Shown: one piece after another, positions 24,274 to 31,417 of the stretch | Numbering within the stretch: position 1 is the stretch's first letter | Layout of the letters: the number at the start of each line of letters is the position of its first letter | DNA from: Dyadobacter sp. 50-39 | GTDB lineage: Bacteria; Bacteroidota; Bacteroidia; Cytophagales; Spirosomataceae | Direction of reading: 5' to 3' | Length of the DNA stretch: 64,000 nucleotides | NCBI GenBank assembly: GCA_001898145.1 | Contig: MKSR01000019.1 | Span: 372,001-436,000 of the forward strand | The notes under the pieces: model-generated | What the model saw: the letters and a program-made list of their open reading frames with translations, nothing else | What the model was told of the DNA's origin: nothing | Database searches by the model: none | Program-made: the position numbers and the translations under genes

Positions 24274-24633
24274 TTAACTTTCAGCGTTTAGTTTTTTAAT
24301 CAAATGATACAGTTGCTTCTTGATTGAGGTGATTTCCGACTGGACTAAATCGTATGAAAGAACATCCAGAAATCCCAGGTCTTTTGATAGCAAGGTCAGA
24401 TATTCCACTTCTTGACAAGAACCAAAAGAAATCCCCAGAAATCTGGCAAAATCCCTTTCACTAGTTTTCCCGCAACCCTCGCAGATATTCGTTGGAACAG
24501 AAACTACTGCCCGGCGTATCTGAGAAACAAGGCCAAACTTCTCTTCTGTGGGAAACTCCTTGGTTAATCTGTAAAGTTCTAGAACCAGCTTATGGCTTTG
24601 TTCCCAAACCCCATACTTTCTGAAATCCCTCAT
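24274..24633 (-). CDS. Four-helix-bundle protein (S23/IVP-like family)
   Basis: 119 residues, all helical: MRDFRKYGVWEQSHKLVLEL, LVSQIRRAVVSVPTNICEGC, ERDFARFLGISFGSCQEVEY and a last helix ending LYHLIKKLNAES. The pattern W..SH.L...IY..T..FP..E..GL..QIRRA..S...NI.EG matches the family named four helix bundle or 23S-rRNA intervening-sequence protein, related to Avd of diversity-generating retroelements. The start at MRDFRK is preferred; 19 upstream codons derive from repeat E. It separates leuC from leuD, is bracketed by inverted heptad arrays, and has no link to leucine synthesis. Function of the family is unknown. Confidence 0.88.
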   Translation of the reverse strand: MRDFRKYGVWEQSHKLVLELYRLTKEFPTEEKFGLVSQIRRAVVSVPTNICEGCGKTSERDFARFLGISFGSCQEVEYLTLLSKDLGFLDVLSYDLVQSEITSIKKQLYHLIKKLNAES

Positions 24634-24660
24634 GATAGTGTGCAAGATTAAAAGTTCGAC

Positions 24661-24680
24661 TGCCGATGGCCGACAGCCGA
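24661..24680. repeat. GCCGAYN heptad array, copy E
   Basis: Forward heptads GCCGATG and GCCGACA followed by GCCGAA, starting at 24662. It lies 7 bases beyond the leuC stop and 27 bases before the four-helix-bundle start, inversely oriented to array D. Together D and E take up nearly all non-coding sequence in the leuC-leuD gap. Confidence 0.7.
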
Positions 24681-24686
24681 AGTACA

Positions 24687-26090
24687 TCAAAGCAACGTCC
24701 GCGGATCCGTAACCACGCCCGTTACTGCTGCCGCAGCTGCTACAAGCGGGCTGGCGAGCAATGTACGTGCGCCTGGGCCCTGGCGACCTTCGAAGTTACG
24801 GTTAGAGGTACTTACTGCATATTTGCCGGCAGGGATCTTGTCGTCGTTCATTGCCAGACAAGCCGAGCATCCAGGCTGACGAAGCTCGAAACCAGCGTCA
24901 GTCAGAATATCCAGGATACCTTCTTCTTTAATTTGCGCTTCCACGATGTGCGAGCCCGGAACGATCCACGCCGTTACATTATCAGCCTTTTTACGGCCTT
25001 TCACGATCGACGCGAATGCACGGAAGTCCTCGATGCGGCCATTGGTACAGCTACCGATGAAAACGTAGTCGATTTGCTTTCCGAGCATATTTTCGTTCTC
25101 GTGGAAGCCCATGTAATTCAGCGACTTGTCGTAAGTAGCTTTACCGCCTTCCACCTGGTCCGAAGTAGGGATTGCTTTCGTGATACCCTGCCCCATTCCC
25201 GGGTTGGTACCATAAGTGATCATCGGCTCGATGTCGGCTGCATCGAAGTTATATTCTTTGTCGAAAGCAGCGCCTTCGTCTGTTTTCAAAGTTTTCCAGT
25301 AAGCCAATGCTTTGTCCCACTTCTCACCTTTCGGAGCTTGCTCGCGGCCGTTGATGTAGGCAAATGTAGTCTCGTCGGGAGCGATCATACCACCACGGGC
25401 ACCCATTTCGATGCTCATGTTGCAGACCGTCATACGACCTTCCATTGACATATTTTCGAACACATCTCCCGCATATTCAACGAAATAACCCGTTGCACCG
25501 GCAGTAGTCAGTTTCGAAATGATATAAAGCGTTACGTCTTTCGGCGTCACACCTTTGCCCAGCTGGCCATTTACGTTTACACGCATTTTCTTAGGCTTAG
25601 GCTGCATAATGCATTGCGAAGAAAGCACCATTTCCACCTCCGAAGTACCGATACCGAACGCGATCGCGCCGAATGCACCGTGGGTAGAGGTGTGCGAGTC
25701 ACCGCAAACGATGGTCATACCCGGAAGCGTGATACCATTTTCTGGTCCAACCACGTGAACGATACCATTACGAGCATGGCCCAGTCCCCAGTGTGAAATG
25801 CCGTATTTCGCAGCATTCGATTCGAGGGCTTTCAGCTGGTTAGCGGAAAGCGGGTCGGCTACCGGAAGGTGTTGGTTGATCGTCGGAGTGTTGTGATCCG
25901 CCGTTGCGAATGTGCGCTCGGGGTACATCACGCCAATGCCTCTGGTTTCGAGACCCAGGAATGCAACAGGGCTTGTTACTTCGTGGATAAAGTGACGGTC
26001 GATGAAGAAAACATCTGGCCCGTCCTCGATTTTACGGACAACGTGGGCATCCCACACTTTGTCGAAAAGGGTACTCGCTTGATTACTCAT
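24687..26090 (-). CDS. leuC: 3-isopropylmalate dehydratase large subunit
   Basis: 467 residues, aconitase family with a 4Fe-4S cluster. Cluster cysteines are visible in [15 protein letters not shown] (about 345) and [12 protein letters not shown] (about 405-410). Other motifs: [13 protein letters not shown] near the N-terminus and [19 protein letters not shown] (about 130). An upstream in-frame ATG at 26132 adds 14 residues not seen in the family, so the start is set at [13 protein letters not shown]. It is first in the order leuC, four-helix gene, leuD, synthase, leuB, leuA. Confidence 0.95.
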   Translation of the reverse strand: MSNQASTLFDKVWDAHVVRKIEDGPDVFFIDRHFIHEVTSPVAFLGLETRGIGVMYPERTFATADHNTPTINQHLPVADPLSANQLKALESNAAKYGISHWGLGHARNGIVHVVGPENGITLPGMTIVCGDSHTSTHGAFGAIAFGIGTSEVEMVLSSQCIMQPKPKKMRVNVNGQLGKGVTPKDVTLYIISKLTTAGATGYFVEYAGDVFENMSMEGRMTVCNMSIEMGARGGMIAPDETTFAYINGREQAPKGEKWDKALAYWKTLKTDEGAAFDKEYNFDAADIEPMITYGTNPGMGQGITKAIPTSDQVEGGKATYDKSLNYMGFHENENMLGKQIDYVFIGSCTNGRIEDFRAFASIVKGRKKADNVTAWIVPGSHIVEAQIKEEGILDILTDAGFELRQPGCSACLAMNDDKIPAGKYAVSTSNRNFEGRQGPGARTLLASPLVAAAAAVTGVVTDPRTLL

Positions 26091-26121
26091 TTTGATTAAA
26101 ATTAGAATTTCGCCTCGTCGT

Positions 26122-26178
26122 TCAGGCTTCAAAGAAAGAGCTGATAATCAACGCCTTTCTCAGAAGGATAACCGACAT
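26122..26178 (-). CDS. Possible upstream leader ORF of leuC
   Basis: An 18-codon frame, [18 protein letters not shown], rich in Val, Ile and Leu codons, ending 31 bases before leuC. By analogy with the two clear leaders in this window it may sense branched-chain amino acids. Unlike them, no good terminator follows (only a 4-bp GCCT/AGGC stem without a strong U-run), and a promoter is not clear. It could also be chance. Confidence 0.3.
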   Translation of the reverse strand: MSVILLRKALIISSFFEA

Positions 26179-26271
26179 TACAAATTACCGCATATTTAAA
26201 CGAATATGTATAACGGTAATGGGTCAAAAAATAGTGATTTTGGTTTGGGGAAGCAGTTTGAGCGGAAATCT

Positions 26272-26574
26272 TTATCCCAATGACTCAGGCTCCAGTGGAT
26301 CTTGTCTGTTGTCCCAAAAGAAAAGTACGTGTATTTGATCACCTACTATTTCGTAGAAAAATGAGCAGTTCTTGTGAATCAACCCTTTCCGAACGTTTGA
26401 ATTTTGGCGGGTGGCTTTGAAGATGAAAGGAGTGAGACTTATCGTGTGTAGGATGTGAATTACCCTTCGATTGAATTGCTTCGCAACATTTATTCCAAAT
26501 CTTAATGCAATTTGGTCATAAATGGCATCGAATGTCTCGACCGCCTTAGGCGCCAAGATCACCTCATAAGTCAC
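26272..26574 (-). CDS. RelE/ParE-type toxin
   Basis: 100 residues with the RelE/ParE fold: MTYEVILAPKAVETFDAIYD, the helix containing RFGINVAKQFNRRVIH, and the strand pair RKGLIHKNCSFFYEIVGDQIHVLFFWDNRQDP. Members either cleave mRNA on the ribosome or inhibit gyrase; which applies is not readable. Its start overlaps the end of the preceding small gene by 11 bases, a classic antitoxin-toxin order. Confidence 0.85.
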   Translation of the reverse strand: MTYEVILAPKAVETFDAIYDQIALRFGINVAKQFNRRVIHILHTISLTPFIFKATRQNSNVRKGLIHKNCSFFYEIVGDQIHVLFFWDNRQDPLEPESLG

Positions 26575-26770
26575 CAGGCCGTTTTCTGTTTATAAATTCT
26601 TCCAATGTCATGTAAAGACCTTCCCGAATCTCCTCCCGCCCGGTCTCAATCCCCTTCAGCACATATTCGGGTAGCTCTTCGTGTTTGTCAAATTGCACTT
26701 GCATCGCTTCCAAAAAAGCAATTACTGCTTCTTCCTGATCTTTGGTCGGATAAACATGTATTGCTTCCAT
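26564..26770 (-). CDS. Antitoxin partner of the RelE/ParE toxin
   Basis: 68 residues, acidic and helical: MEAIHVYPTKDQEEAVIAFL, then FDKHEELPEYVLKGIETGRE and MTLEEFINRK. No DNA-binding fold is obvious, as in other Bacteroidota antitoxins of this type. It precedes and overlaps the toxin gene by 11 bases, which is the main reason for the assignment. Confidence 0.75.
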   Translation of the reverse strand: MEAIHVYPTKDQEEAVIAFLEAMQVQFDKHEELPEYVLKGIETGREEIREGLYMTLEEFINRKRPGDL

Positions 26771-26831
26771 CTGCTGATTCTGCTTTTAGTGTAAACAAAT
26801 ATAGCGATTTAACTCCATTAGCACAGCCACA

Positions 26832-27680
26832 TTACCCTTGCCGCTTAGGCGTCGTCCCGTATTTCTCTTTGTAAGTCTTTATAAAATGCGAAACGCTTTC
26901 GTAGCCGATTTCCGTACTAATCTCCGAAACGTTCTTCGTACTATTCCTCAAAAGGAAATCCGCATAATCCAGCCGCTTGTTTTTCAGCCATAATGCCGGT
27001 GAAGTGTTGAACTCATCCTGAAAATCCCTTTTGAATGCCGATAGCGAGCGGCCGGAAAGTCGCGCCAGCTCATTTAACGTCAGCGGTTTCAGATAGTAGC
27101 TGTTCATCAAAAACGAAAGATCGACCTTTTCACCTTTATACAAGCTGTATAAAATACCCCGCAGCTGACTGGAATTATCCAGCTCCATCAAATGCAGGAG
27201 CAGTTCCTGGAATTTCAACCGGAGGAAATGATTCTTCAACTCCGTTCGTGATCGGAAGTAGGGGAAAACGGATTGGATGAATTTCTCAAAATTATCATCC
27301 GACTTCAAAAGCAAAATGGGGTATTCGACCGCTTCCGCATCTTTTTGCGCGTCGAAAAGCTCGGGATGCAAGCCAACGAACTCTTTCAATAGTTTTTCGT
27401 CAAAGAAGAAAACCAGACTTTTGTAAGCCTCATGAATGGATTCCGACATCAGGTAGAATCCCCGCTGAATAAACAGAATATCCCCTTTTTCCACATGCAC
27501 CTCCTGCGTCGGGCTGGTAAATTTCTTCTCCCCTTCCAGCACTACAATCACCGCATGCTCTTCGAAAAACACGTCGTATTTGGAAGGATATACCTCGTTC
27601 CGATAGGCCACGAAGGTCATATCCTGAATTTTTAGGGACTCAAATTCCTGGGAGCTGATGTCGGACGGTACGCGGAGCAT
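26832..27680 (-). CDS. AraC-family transcriptional regulator
   Basis: 282 residues. The N-terminal half (about 1-160) looks like a cupin sensor domain (VVLEGEKKFTSPTQEVHVEK, GDILFIQRGFYLM). The C-terminal AraC domain has two helix-turn-helices: LNELARLSGRSLSAFKRDFQ and VSEISTEIGYESVSHFIKTY, followed by KEKYGTTPKRQG. Its ligand and targets are unknown. It sits between two toxin-antitoxin modules, all on the same strand. Confidence 0.9.
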   Translation of the reverse strand: MLRVPSDISSQEFESLKIQDMTFVAYRNEVYPSKYDVFFEEHAVIVVLEGEKKFTSPTQEVHVEKGDILFIQRGFYLMSESIHEAYKSLVFFFDEKLLKEFVGLHPELFDAQKDAEAVEYPILLLKSDDNFEKFIQSVFPYFRSRTELKNHFLRLKFQELLLHLMELDNSSQLRGILYSLYKGEKVDLSFLMNSYYLKPLTLNELARLSGRSLSAFKRDFQDEFNTSPALWLKNKRLDYADFLLRNSTKNVSEISTEIGYESVSHFIKTYKEKYGTTPKRQG

Positions 27681-27694
27681 GATAAATAAGAGAG

Positions 27695-28036
27695 CTACTG
27701 CTCTCTTTCGATAATAAGAGAAATCCAGATGCGGTTGAACGGGACTTCATTTTTGATCGCGTCCCACAAGATTTGATAATCGATTCCCCAGTAGTGATGG
27801 ATCATTCTGTCTCGCAGTCCGGCAAAACCTTTCCAATCGAACAAGGGATATTTCGTTCGGATCTCGTCCGGGATGCGTTTGCAAGCCTCACCGATGATCT
27901 CAAAACTTCTGACGATGGCTTTTGATAATGTTTCGTCACCGACAAAGTCGTCATAATCCAGATTGGCAGTTTTGTCCTCAACATAGCGCAATTCGGATTC
28001 GATGTGCCGCAGAAAGTCAATCAGCAAAGGAGACAT
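27695..28036 (-). CDS. HepT-type ribonuclease/toxin
   Basis: 113 residues, helical, of the HepT (DUF86) family. The catalytic RX4HXY motif is visible as RDRMIHHY (about 91-98). HepT acts as the toxin of HepT/MntA modules, where the partner nucleotidyltransferase silences it by adding AMP to the motif's Tyr. It overlaps the MntA gene by 20 bases. Complete, with no sign of decay. Confidence 0.88.
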   Translation of the reverse strand: MSPLLIDFLRHIESELRYVEDKTANLDYDDFVGDETLSKAIVRSFEIIGEACKRIPDEIRTKYPLFDWKGFAGLRDRMIHHYWGIDYQILWDAIKNEVPFNRIWISLIIEREQ

Positions 28037-28325
28037 ATTCGATTTCTTCTTTCACATTTCGCTGAACAAAAGATGCGAGAGATTCCCACGTAACCAGCTC
28101 TACTTTACGGTTTAGCAGGGCTTCCAGGTATTCCGCCAGATTCAGATAGTTACGAAATGTCTTTTTTCCCTCTTCAAATTCTACAACGATGTCTACATCG
28201 CTGCCCTCCTTCTGTTCGCCACGGACGAAAGAGCCAAAAATTCCAAGCCGCTCCGCACCGAAGCGCTGGATGGAGGATTGGTGACTCTTTATAATGTCGT
28301 GAACTTCTTGCTTATCCTGTACCAT
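28017..28325 (-). CDS. MntA-type nucleotidyltransferase antitoxin
   Basis: 102 residues. The minimal nucleotidyltransferase motif GSX10DXD is intact (GSFVRGEQKEGSDVD, about 32-46), with a third Asp/Glu position in DIVVEFEEGK. In HepT/MntA modules this enzyme AMPylates the toxin. It is first in the pair and overlaps hepT by 20 bases. Confidence 0.88.
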   Translation of the reverse strand: MVQDKQEVHDIIKSHQSSIQRFGAERLGIFGSFVRGEQKEGSDVDIVVEFEEGKKTFRNYLNLAEYLEALLNRKVELVTWESLASFVQRNVKEEIEYVSFAD

Positions 28326-28397
28326 AGTGCTACATCTTGTGTATGTACAATATTACTTCATTGCCCGCTCACATCAAACAGCTATAACGACTGACAG

Positions 28398-29654
28398 CTA
28401 AACCATAAACTGAAACAAATCCGGCTGGTCATTCAGATACTCATAAACTACCCGATTAGCATCCATCCGCTCGATGAGCGGTGCAAAATCTTCCCGGCTT
28501 TTCAATTCAATACCGACCAATGCAGGGCCCTGTTCGCGGTTGGTCTTCTTCACATACTCGAAACGCGCGATGTCGTCGTTCGGGCCGAGGACATTTAGAA
28601 ACTCCCGGAATGCGCCGGAGCGCTGCGGGAAGCGGATAATGAAGTAATGTTTTAAGCCTTCATAGAGGAGTGAGCGCTCTTTGATTTCTTCGGTGCGGGT
28701 AATGTCGTTATTGCCGCCGCTGATCAGCACGACCACGTTTTTACCCTTAATGTCTTCCTTGATCAAATCCAATGCAGCGACGGTCAATGCGCCCGCAGGC
28801 TCGGCGACAATGGCTTCTTCATTATATAACTGCAAGATCGAAGAACATACTTTGCCTTCTGGTACGAGCAGGATTTGATTTAAACTTTTGCTGCAAATGT
28901 CGAAAGTAATGTCGCCAGCGCGCTTCACAGCCGCGCCGTCTACGAACTTGTCAATGTTATCCAACGTCACCACATGCCCTTCCTGAATGGATTTATGCAT
29001 GGTAGGCGAGCCTTCCGGTTCTACGCCTATGAGCTGGGTTTTGGGGGAAAGTTGTTTAAAAACGGTGGAAATGCCCGACGCTAATCCGCCGCCTCCAATG
29101 GCCATCAGCAAGTAATCTATTTTGAAATCGGCATCTTTAAAGATTTCCAGACCCACGGTTCCCTGGCCTTCGATCACCTGCAAATCATCGAATGGGTGCA
29201 CAAAAACGGCGTTCGTACTGTCGCGGTAAGCCATCGAAGCGTGGTAAGCATCATCATAAGTGTCGCCAACCAAATGGATTTCAATCCATTCCTGACCGAA
29301 CAGCCTTACCTGCTTCACTTTCTGCGCCGGCGTGGTGGTTGGCATGAAAATCGCCCCTTTTACCTGCATTTTCCGGCACGCGTACGCTACGCCCTGCGCG
29401 TGGTTGCCCGCGCTCGCACACACAACCCCGCCTGCGAGGGCTTCGGGCGTGAGGCTGGCCATTTTGTTGTAGGCTCCGCGGATTTTGTAGGAACGGACCG
29501 TCTGCAAATCTTCCCGTTTGAGGTAAATATTGGCCCCATACTGCTCAGAAAGATGTGCATTAAAGAATATTGGTGTGTGGTTAATGACCCCGCGCAGGCG
29601 TTCGGCAGCGAGGAAGATGTTATCGAGAGTCGGAAGTTGATGGGCAGTGCTCAT
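28398..29654 (-). CDS. ilvA: Threonine ammonia-lyase (threonine deaminase)
   Basis: 418 residues. PLP enzyme that makes 2-oxobutyrate from threonine for isoleucine. The PLP Lys is in VRSYKIRGAYNKMAS (about 53), phosphate loop in AIGGGGLASGIS (about 185). The C-terminal part (about 330-418) is one ACT-like regulatory domain (HYFIIRFPQRSGAFREFLNV). The ORF could extend 14 codons upstream, but those codons lie within a hairpin (29670-29692), and the family begins at MSTAHQLPTL. It is last in the ilvDBNCA order, 100 bases after ilvC. Confidence 0.95.
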   Translation of the reverse strand: MSTAHQLPTLDNIFLAAERLRGVINHTPIFFNAHLSEQYGANIYLKREDLQTVRSYKIRGAYNKMASLTPEALAGGVVCASAGNHAQGVAYACRKMQVKGAIFMPTTTPAQKVKQVRLFGQEWIEIHLVGDTYDDAYHASMAYRDSTNAVFVHPFDDLQVIEGQGTVGLEIFKDADFKIDYLLMAIGGGGLASGISTVFKQLSPKTQLIGVEPEGSPTMHKSIQEGHVVTLDNIDKFVDGAAVKRAGDITFDICSKSLNQILLVPEGKVCSSILQLYNEEAIVAEPAGALTVAALDLIKEDIKGKNVVVLISGGNNDITRTEEIKERSLLYEGLKHYFIIRFPQRSGAFREFLNVLGPNDDIARFEYVKKTNREQGPALVGIELKSREDFAPLIERMDANRVVYEYLNDQPDLFQFMV

Positions 29655-29669
29655 AGCAATCAATGAAAA

Positions 29670-29730
29670 GAGCTTTGCAAAACAGCAAAGCTCCATTTTC
29701 TATCTTATTGCCGTTGACTTAAGTCAACGG
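29670..29730 (-). promoter_or_regulatory. Two hairpins in the ilvC-ilvA gap
   Basis: On the minus strand GAGCTTTGC, six-base loop, GCAAAGCTC (29692-29670) is followed by TTTTC, resembling a weak terminator just before ilvA. Upstream is the perfect 20-base palindrome CCGTTGACTTAAGTCAACGG (29711-29730), related to the palindromes at 56592-56691. They may reduce ilvA expression relative to ilvC, or end part of the transcripts. Confidence 0.55.
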
Positions 29731-29753
29731 CAAAGGGTTATTTTTTGAAACAA

Positions 29754-30800
29754 TTAGTTTCTTTCTGGGCGAAGGCCGCGAACAGTTGAACCCGCCTGCC
29801 ACATTTCTGATTCGCGCAATTCTGCCAGTTCTTCTTCCAGCTTCACGCGGTAGTCAGGTTGTGAGTTGCGGGTGATTGAGATAGTAGCTTGCTCGCCTGA
29901 TTTTACAGAGTTGTAAAGCTGCTCGAAAACAGGCTTGGTAGCGTCACGGAAAGGCTTCCACCAGTCCAAAGCACCGCGCTGGGCAGTTGTAGAGCAGTTA
30001 GCGTACATCCAGTCCATACCGTTTTCAGCTACTAATGGCATCAGCGATTGAGTAAGCTCTTCAACAGTTTCGTTGAACGCTTCTGACGGCGTGTGGCCGT
30101 TTGAACGCAGCACTTCATATTGTGCAGCGAAAATACCCTGGATAGCACCCATCAAAGTACCACGCTCGCCGGTAAGGTCAGACGTTACTTCGCGGTAGAA
30201 ATCAGTTTCGAACAGGTAACCTGAACCTACACCGATACCCATTGCGATACATTTCTCACGCGCTTTGCCAGTAGCATCCTGGAATACCGCGAAAGAAGAG
30301 TTCAAGCCTTTTCCTTCTACGAACAGGCGGCGCAGTGAAGTTCCCGATCCTTTTGGAGCAACGAGGTACACGTCCACGTCAGCAGGAGGAACAATGCCAG
30401 TCTGATCTTTATAAGTAACACCGAAACCGTGTGAGAAATACAGTGATTTACCAGCAGTAAGGTGTTTTTTAACAGTCGGCCAAAGTTCGATCTGAGCAGC
30501 GTCAGAAAGCAAGTAGCAAATGATGGTTCCTTTTGCAAGCGCCTCTTCGATGTCGAAAAGGGTTTCGCCTGGCACCCATCCGTCAGCAACGGCTTTGTCC
30601 CAAGACTTACCACCTTTACGCTGACCAACGATTACATTGAAACCGTTGTCACGCATGTTCAAGCTTTGGCCTGGGCCTTGTACGCCGTAACCAATTACAG
30701 CGATAGTTTCAGTAGAAAGTACTTCACGTGCTTTTTCAAGTGGAAATTCTTCACGGGTTACTACTTCTTCTTCGACCCCGCCGAAATTTAATTTTGCCAT
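29754..30800 (-). CDS. ilvC: Ketol-acid reductoisomerase
   Basis: 348 residues. Converts acetolactate and acetohydroxybutyrate to dihydroxy acids with NADPH and Mg. The nucleotide motif is IAVIGYGVQGPGQSLNMRDNG (about 33-53, quoted in part), with the cofactor loop QRKGGKSWDKA; metal-binding residues are in the FETDFYREVTSDLTGERG stretch (about 195-215). Length fits the short class. It follows ilvN in the operon after a 64-base gap. Confidence 0.96.
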   Translation of the reverse strand: MAKLNFGGVEEEVVTREEFPLEKAREVLSTETIAVIGYGVQGPGQSLNMRDNGFNVIVGQRKGGKSWDKAVADGWVPGETLFDIEEALAKGTIICYLLSDAAQIELWPTVKKHLTAGKSLYFSHGFGVTYKDQTGIVPPADVDVYLVAPKGSGTSLRRLFVEGKGLNSSFAVFQDATGKAREKCIAMGIGVGSGYLFETDFYREVTSDLTGERGTLMGAIQGIFAAQYEVLRSNGHTPSEAFNETVEELTQSLMPLVAENGMDWMYANCSTTAQRGALDWWKPFRDATKPVFEQLYNSVKSGEQATISITRNSQPDYRVKLEEELAELRESEMWQAGSTVRGLRPERN

Positions 30801-30864
30801 TGATTATTGATTGGATTATTGATTTACTACGAATTAAAAAGCAATACTACTAAAAGTTGACCGA

Positions 30865-31398
30865 CTATTGGTAATACTCCCACTCAGCTTCCGGCAGATA
30901 ATCTACCAGTGTCTGAGGCGATTTGCTCACCGCCACACGCCCCGAGCGAACGAATTCAAGGATTTCGTGCGGTTTGATATAGTCGAAAAATTCAAAGATC
31001 TCTTCTTCGGTACCGGTCTTCTGGATGATCACATAGGTGAGGTGCCAGTATACGACCCAAGCCTTGTAAGTCTTGTTAATCGTCTCGATATCGAGCGGTT
31101 TGGCGCCGATCGGCGTCGAAACTTTGAACAATGCGATCTCATTGTACGCGATGTCCTCATTGAGATACCCGAAAACGGCGAGTACTTCGATGATCTTACG
31201 GATCTGGCGGACCAGCTTCTCCACCGCATCGCGCGACTCATGACGGATGACGATCGTGAAGCGGGAAATACCCTTACGCTCAGTTTCCGAAACGGTTAAG
31301 CTTTCGATATTGATCCGTCTCCGCGTAAAGATGGTCGTGATCTTGTTAAGAATGCCGATCGTGTTCTCGGTGAAAACACAAATGGTGTATGATGTCAT
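30865..31398 (-). CDS. ilvN: Acetolactate synthase small (regulatory) subunit
   Basis: 177 residues. An ACT domain (YTICVFTENTIGILNKITTI, then RRRINIESLTVSETERKGIS) followed by the C-terminal ALS small-subunit domain (YIKPHEILEFVRSGRVAVSK). It confers valine feedback on the large subunit. It starts 20 bases after ilvB, as expected for a complex partner. Confidence 0.94.
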   Translation of the reverse strand: MTSYTICVFTENTIGILNKITTIFTRRRINIESLTVSETERKGISRFTIVIRHESRDAVEKLVRQIRKIIEVLAVFGYLNEDIAYNEIALFKVSTPIGAKPLDIETINKTYKAWVVYWHLTYVIIQKTGTEEEIFEFFDYIKPHEILEFVRSGRVAVSKSPQTLVDYLPEAEWEYYQ

Positions 31399-31417
31399 GA
31401 TTTCTTCCTCTTTTATA

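Noticed and set aside
24274-24633. Diversity-generating retroelement (Avd-like protein)
   Set aside because: The protein is related in fold to Avd, but no reverse transcriptase, template repeat or variable repeat is seen nearby.
24274-24633. 23S rRNA intervening sequence
   Set aside because: Members of this protein family occur in rRNA intervening sequences, but there is no rRNA gene in the window.
26091-26132. N-terminal extension of LeuC from the ATG at 26132
   Set aside because: The 14 extra residues ([14 protein letters not shown]) are not part of the family, which begins near [13 protein letters not shown]. The region overlaps the possible leader ORF in another frame.
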